Shown here: piece by piece, positions 61,381 through 64,000 of the stretch
How the letters are laid out: each line of letters begins with the position of its first letter
Numbering within the stretch: the first letter of the stretch is position 1
NCBI RefSeq assembly: GCF_037652055.1
Contig: NZ_JBBKAH010000012.1
Location: 180,532-244,531, forward strand
Source of the DNA: Pelagibius sp037652055
GTDB lineage: Bacteria; Pseudomonadota; Alphaproteobacteria; Kiloniellales; Kiloniellaceae
Reading direction: 5' to 3'
DNA length: 64,000 nt
The notes under the pieces: model-generated
What the model saw: the letters and a program-made list of their open reading frames with translations, nothing else
What the model was told of the DNA's origin: nothing
The model's database searches: none
Translations under genes and position numbers: made by a program

Positions 61381-62037
61381 ATGACGGACTTCGCAGCAGC
61401 ACGCCTCAACATGGTGGAAAGCCAGATCCGCACCAACAAGGTGACGGACCCGCGCATCGTCGATGCCTTCGGGACGGTGCGCCGGGAAGCCTTCGTCGGC
61501 GAGGCCCAGCGTGGCATCGCCTACATCGACGAAGACCTGGAGGTCGCGCCCGGGCGTTACCTGATGGAGCCGATGGTGCTGGCGCGCCTGCTGCAGGCGG
61601 CGTTGCCGCAGGCGGGCGACATGGCGCTCGATATCGGCTGCGCCACCGGCTATTCCACCGCGGTGCTCGCCCGGCTGGCTGAGACCGTGGTCGGCCTGGA
61701 GCGCGAGCGCGCGCTGATCGACGCGGCGAATCGGACGCTCAACGCTCTCGACGTCGACAACGCGGTCGTGGTCGAAGGCACGCTGGAAGCCGGCTACCAG
61801 AAGCAGGCGCCCTATAACGTCATCGTCTTCCAGGGCGCGGTCGCGGCGGTGCCCGAAGCGGTGAAGCGCCAGCTCGCCGACCGCGGCCGTCTGGTCGCCG
61901 TCGTCGTCGACCAGACGGGGATCGGCCGCGGCACGCTGATCCAGCGCGCCGGCGACAGCTTTTCCAGCCGGACACTGTTCGATGCGGCGACGCCGCTGCT
62001 GCCCGGCTTCGCGCGCGAAGCCGGTTTCGTGTTCTGA
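61381..62037 (+). CDS. Protein-L-isoaspartate O-methyltransferase family protein
   Basis: A 218-residue class I methyltransferase of the Pcm family (repair of isoaspartyl residues). ARLNMVESQIRTNKV opens the protein and the SAM-binding motif LDIGCATGYSTAVLA is near residue 82. This divergent Pcm-like gene lies directly upstream of tolC in many alphaproteobacteria. No classic ribosome site is seen; an in-frame upstream ATG exists, but homology starts at MTDFAAARL. Confidence 0.88.
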   Translation: MTDFAAARLNMVESQIRTNKVTDPRIVDAFGTVRREAFVGEAQRGIAYIDEDLEVAPGRYLMEPMVLARLLQAALPQAGDMALDIGCATGYSTAVLARLAETVVGLERERALIDAANRTLNALDVDNAVVVEGTLEAGYQKQAPYNVIVFQGAVAAVPEAVKRQLADRGRLVAVVVDQTGIGRGTLIQRAGDSFSSRTLFDAATPLLPGFAREAGFVF

Positions 62038-62211
62038 TCGTCCAGGGGCGCTCTGGCCGCCCAGGGTCTTTTGACCGCCGGGCGGCGGCCGTACCGCTGG
62101 TGTTGCCAGCGACTTGGCAGCAATGAACTTCACGCAGGGTTGAACTCGGCCCACGCATCGATCAGATAGGACATGGGGCCAGCCATTCATACATACGGGG
62201 AAATCGTGGGC

Positions 62212-63630
62212 ATGCGATCGATGACAGCCGGACGGCGGATGAACCTCTTGGCGGCCTCGCTGGTGCTTTTGGCGGGAACGGCCGGCGGCCTGTCGGCGAC
62301 GGCCCAGACGCTCGAAGAGGCGCTGGTCCAGACCTATCAGACGAATCCGACACTGAGCGCGGCGCGCGCGCAGCTGCGCGCGACCAACGAGCGGGTGCCG
62401 CAGGCGCTGTCGGGCTGGCGTCCGTCCGTCGAGGCCACCGGCTCGACCGGCAAGGCGATCGACGACGACGTGCGGCCGACCCGGGGGGACGAGGGCCGCA
62501 CGCCGGCCTCCGCCGACCTCACCGTGACCCAGCCGCTGTATCGCGGTGGCAGCACCGTGGCGGGTACCGAGCGGGCGGAGAACGAGGTGCTGGCCCAGCG
62601 CGCGCGGCTTGCGAGCACCGAGCAGGACGTCCTGCTGAACGCCATTACCGCCTACGCCGACGTCTGGCGCGACCAGTCGGTCCTGCAGCTCAACCTCAAT
62701 AACGAGCAGGTGCTGAGGCGCCAGCTGGAGGCGACCCAGGACCGTTTCGACGTCGGCGAGCTGACCCGCACCGACGTGGCGCAGTCGGAGAGCCGCCTGT
62801 CCAGCGCCACCGCGGATCGCATCGGCGCCCAGGGCAACCTCAGCTCCAGCCGCGCCACCTTCGAGAACGTGATCGGCATCTTCCCCGCCGAGCTGGAGCA
62901 GCCCCCGGTGCCGGGCGGCCTGCCGGAAGATCAGCAGACCATCGTCGACCTGGCGGAATCCGCCAATCCCTCGGTGCTGGCGACGTCGTTCGACGAGCTG
63001 GCGGCACTGCGCAGCGTGCGTGAGGTCGCCGGCGAACTGCTGCCCAGCCTCGAACTGCAGGGCTCCGTCGGCTATCAGCACGAGCGCACCTCGCGGACCA
63101 GCGAGGGCAGTTCGGCCGAGATTCTGGCCGTCGTGCGCGTGCCGCTCTACCAGCAGGGCTCGGTGTCGAGCCGCGTGCGCGAGGCCAAGCAGGTCGCCAG
63201 CCAGCGCCGTCTGCTGGTCCGCGAGGCGATTCGCCAGGCGCGCGACGACGCGATCTCCGCCTGGGAGCTGCTGCTGACCGCCCGCGCGCAGATCGCCGCC
63301 CTGCAGGAGAGCGTGCGCGCCAACGAGATCGCCCTGGAAGGTGTACGCCAGGAGAATGCCGTGGGCGCACGTACGGTTCTCGACGTGCTGGACGCCGAGC
63401 AGGAACTGCTCGACGCCCAGGTGAGCCTGGTTTCCGCCCAGCGCGACGAGGTCGTGGCCAGCTTCTCGGTGCTGAGCGCGATCGGGCGCATGACCGCCGC
63501 CGATCTGCGGCTCGCCACGGCGGTCTACGATCCGCAGCAGGATTATCGCGCGGTGCGCGAGAAGTGGTTCGGCCTGGACGCGCCGGGCACCGAGGTCGAT
63601 GCCTTCGGGAGCGTCGGCGGCGGCCAATGA
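62212..63630 (+). CDS. tolC: TolC family outer-membrane efflux channel protein
   Basis: A 472-residue outer-membrane protein that forms the trimeric exit duct of type I secretion and multidrug efflux. A signal peptide ends near LSATAQT. The mature part starts TLEEALVQTYQTNPTLSAARAQL, the TolC opening, and the two halves of the helical barrel repeat (LTRTDVAQSESRLSSA and VLDVLDAEQELLDAQ). I chose the ATG at 62212 because it suits the signal peptide; an ATG at 62173 is an alternative. It lies downstream of the isoaspartyl methyltransferase gene and upstream of the popZ-type gene. Confidence 0.92.
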   Translation: MRSMTAGRRMNLLAASLVLLAGTAGGLSATAQTLEEALVQTYQTNPTLSAARAQLRATNERVPQALSGWRPSVEATGSTGKAIDDDVRPTRGDEGRTPASADLTVTQPLYRGGSTVAGTERAENEVLAQRARLASTEQDVLLNAITAYADVWRDQSVLQLNLNNEQVLRRQLEATQDRFDVGELTRTDVAQSESRLSSATADRIGAQGNLSSSRATFENVIGIFPAELEQPPVPGGLPEDQQTIVDLAESANPSVLATSFDELAALRSVREVAGELLPSLELQGSVGYQHERTSRTSEGSSAEILAVVRVPLYQQGSVSSRVREAKQVASQRRLLVREAIRQARDDAISAWELLLTARAQIAALQESVRANEIALEGVRQENAVGARTVLDVLDAEQELLDAQVSLVSAQRDEVVASFSVLSAIGRMTAADLRLATAVYDPQQDYRAVREKWFGLDAPGTEVDAFGSVGGGQ

Positions 63631-63744
63631 GTTCTGCAGTCGGTCTGGCCGCGAATTCTGCCGCCGCGCCGTTTGGTTAACAGAAAATTTCCGCTTTCCG
63701 GCTATCCAGTGTTACAAGACCGTCAGAGTGGCGGGCTTGGCGAG

Positions 63745-63777
63745 GGGACGGTCCGTCTGAATCGGACCCCTTTGTTT
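63745..63777 (+). terminator. Hairpin with T-rich tail between tolC and popZ
   Basis: GGTCCG (63750-63755) and CGGACC (63763-63768) pair around a 7-base loop and are followed by CCTTTGTTTG. It could end tolC transcription or form a leader hairpin 40 bp ahead of the popZ start. Confidence 0.5.
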
Positions 63778-63815
63778 GACCCTGGATTTTTTGGGGCCGC
63801 AGTGGCCGGAGAGGC

Positions 63816-64000
63816 ATGAGCAGCAAGCCGGAAGCGCAGAACGAACCGACGATGGAGGAAATTCTTGCCTCCATCCGGCGTATCATTTCCGAAGACGAGC
63901 CGGAGGGTAAGGCAGCCGCGGCGCCGGCAGCGCCCGCGCCTGCGCCAAAGCCCGCGGCCGCCGCGCCTGCGCCTGCGCCTGCGCCTGAAGCCGCACCGCC
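63816..64000 (+). CDS. popZ: PopZ/DUF2497 family protein (partial)
   Basis: The N-terminal 61 residues of a DUF2497 protein, cut by the window end. EPTMEEILASIRRIISEDE (residues 9-27) is the hallmark helix of PopZ, the Caulobacter polar organising protein that forms a hub at the cell pole and binds ParB and cell-cycle regulators through this helix. It is followed by the expected alanine/proline-rich disordered linker. GGAGAGG precedes the ATG. The C-terminal oligomerisation helices lie outside the window, so the assignment rests on this helix, the linker and the tolC neighbour. Confidence 0.85.
   Translation, partial: MSSKPEAQNEPTMEEILASIRRIISEDEPEGKAAAAPAAPAPAPKPAAAAPAPAPAPEAAP

Noticed and set aside
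61186..63627. A long open frame on the minus strand opposite the isoaspartyl methyltransferase and tolC genes
   Set aside because: It spans two well-supported genes and a gap, has no motif, and overlaps them completely.

Overview
The window is GC-rich DNA from an alphaproteobacterium, most likely a member of the Rhodospirillales or a related order. The evidence is a PopZ-type gene downstream of an isoaspartyl methyltransferase-like gene and tolC, a SahR-type regulator ahead of metF-metH, a SoeABC sulfite dehydrogenase with its alphaproteobacterial TIGR02186 partner, D-xylose dehydrogenase of the Caulobacter type, and cloverleaf-shaped intergenic repeats of a kind I know from alphaproteobacteria. 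Genus cannot be fixed from sequence reading alone. I see no phage, integrase or transposase gene and no CRISPR array.

Layout. 1-4.0 kb (minus): a CUT2 sugar ABC operon (binding protein, double ATPase, two permeases, the last cut by the window edge). 4.3-5.0 kb: a secreted pentapeptide-repeat protein. 5.2-9.3 kb: xylF-xylH-xylG and a D-xylose dehydrogenase. Both sugar operons have LacI-type palindromes upstream. 9.9-16.5 kb: soeABC, a TauE/SafE exporter and a TIGR02186 membrane protein, a sulfite oxidation and export module. 16.5-20.7 kb (minus): osmoregulated periplasmic glucan genes opgG and opgH with a small membrane protein between them. 20.7-22.3 kb: gene-poor, with an 11-bp G-rich tandem repeat. 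22.3-23.8 kb: a lysine-rich histone H1-like gene and a patatin-like phospholipase. 24.0-29.9 kb: ArsR/methyltransferase regulator, metF, metH and a small unknown gene, with a SahR-like operator. 29.9-36.7 kb: GNAT acetyltransferase, a 15-bp minisatellite, a cold-shock gene, a cluster of very small cysteine-rich or zinc-ribbon genes between two AT-rich stretches, a zinc metallopeptidase and a cyclopropane-fatty-acid-synthase-like methyltransferase. 37.0-41.4 kb: orphan histidine kinase, RraA-like protein, gamma-glutamyltransferase and a small unknown. 41.4-44.9 kb: rfbCBDA for dTDP-L-rhamnose. 45.0-47.0 kb (minus): LysR regulator and an isopenicillin-N-synthase-like oxygenase. 47.3-52.1 kb: a BMP-type (nucleoside or purine-like) ABC transporter. 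52.2-56.9 kb: alpha/beta hydrolase, a MoaD/ThiS-like protein with a beta-propeller partner, tryptophan 2,3-dioxygenase and a kynureninase-like enzyme. 56.9-64.0 kb: PAS protein, a second H1-like protein, an animal-type haem peroxidase, tRNA-Asn, tRNA-Cys, two very small genes, an isoaspartyl methyltransferase-like gene, tolC and the start of popZ.

Themes. The left third is carbon and sulfur supply. The soe cluster disposes of sulfite by oxidation and export. The met cluster remethylates homocysteine under probable SAH control. The TDO and kynureninase-like pair points to tryptophan catabolism. The least explained parts are the small-protein cluster at 32.1-34.1 kb, the MoaD-like and propeller pair, the paired H1-like genes and the two cloverleaf repeats.
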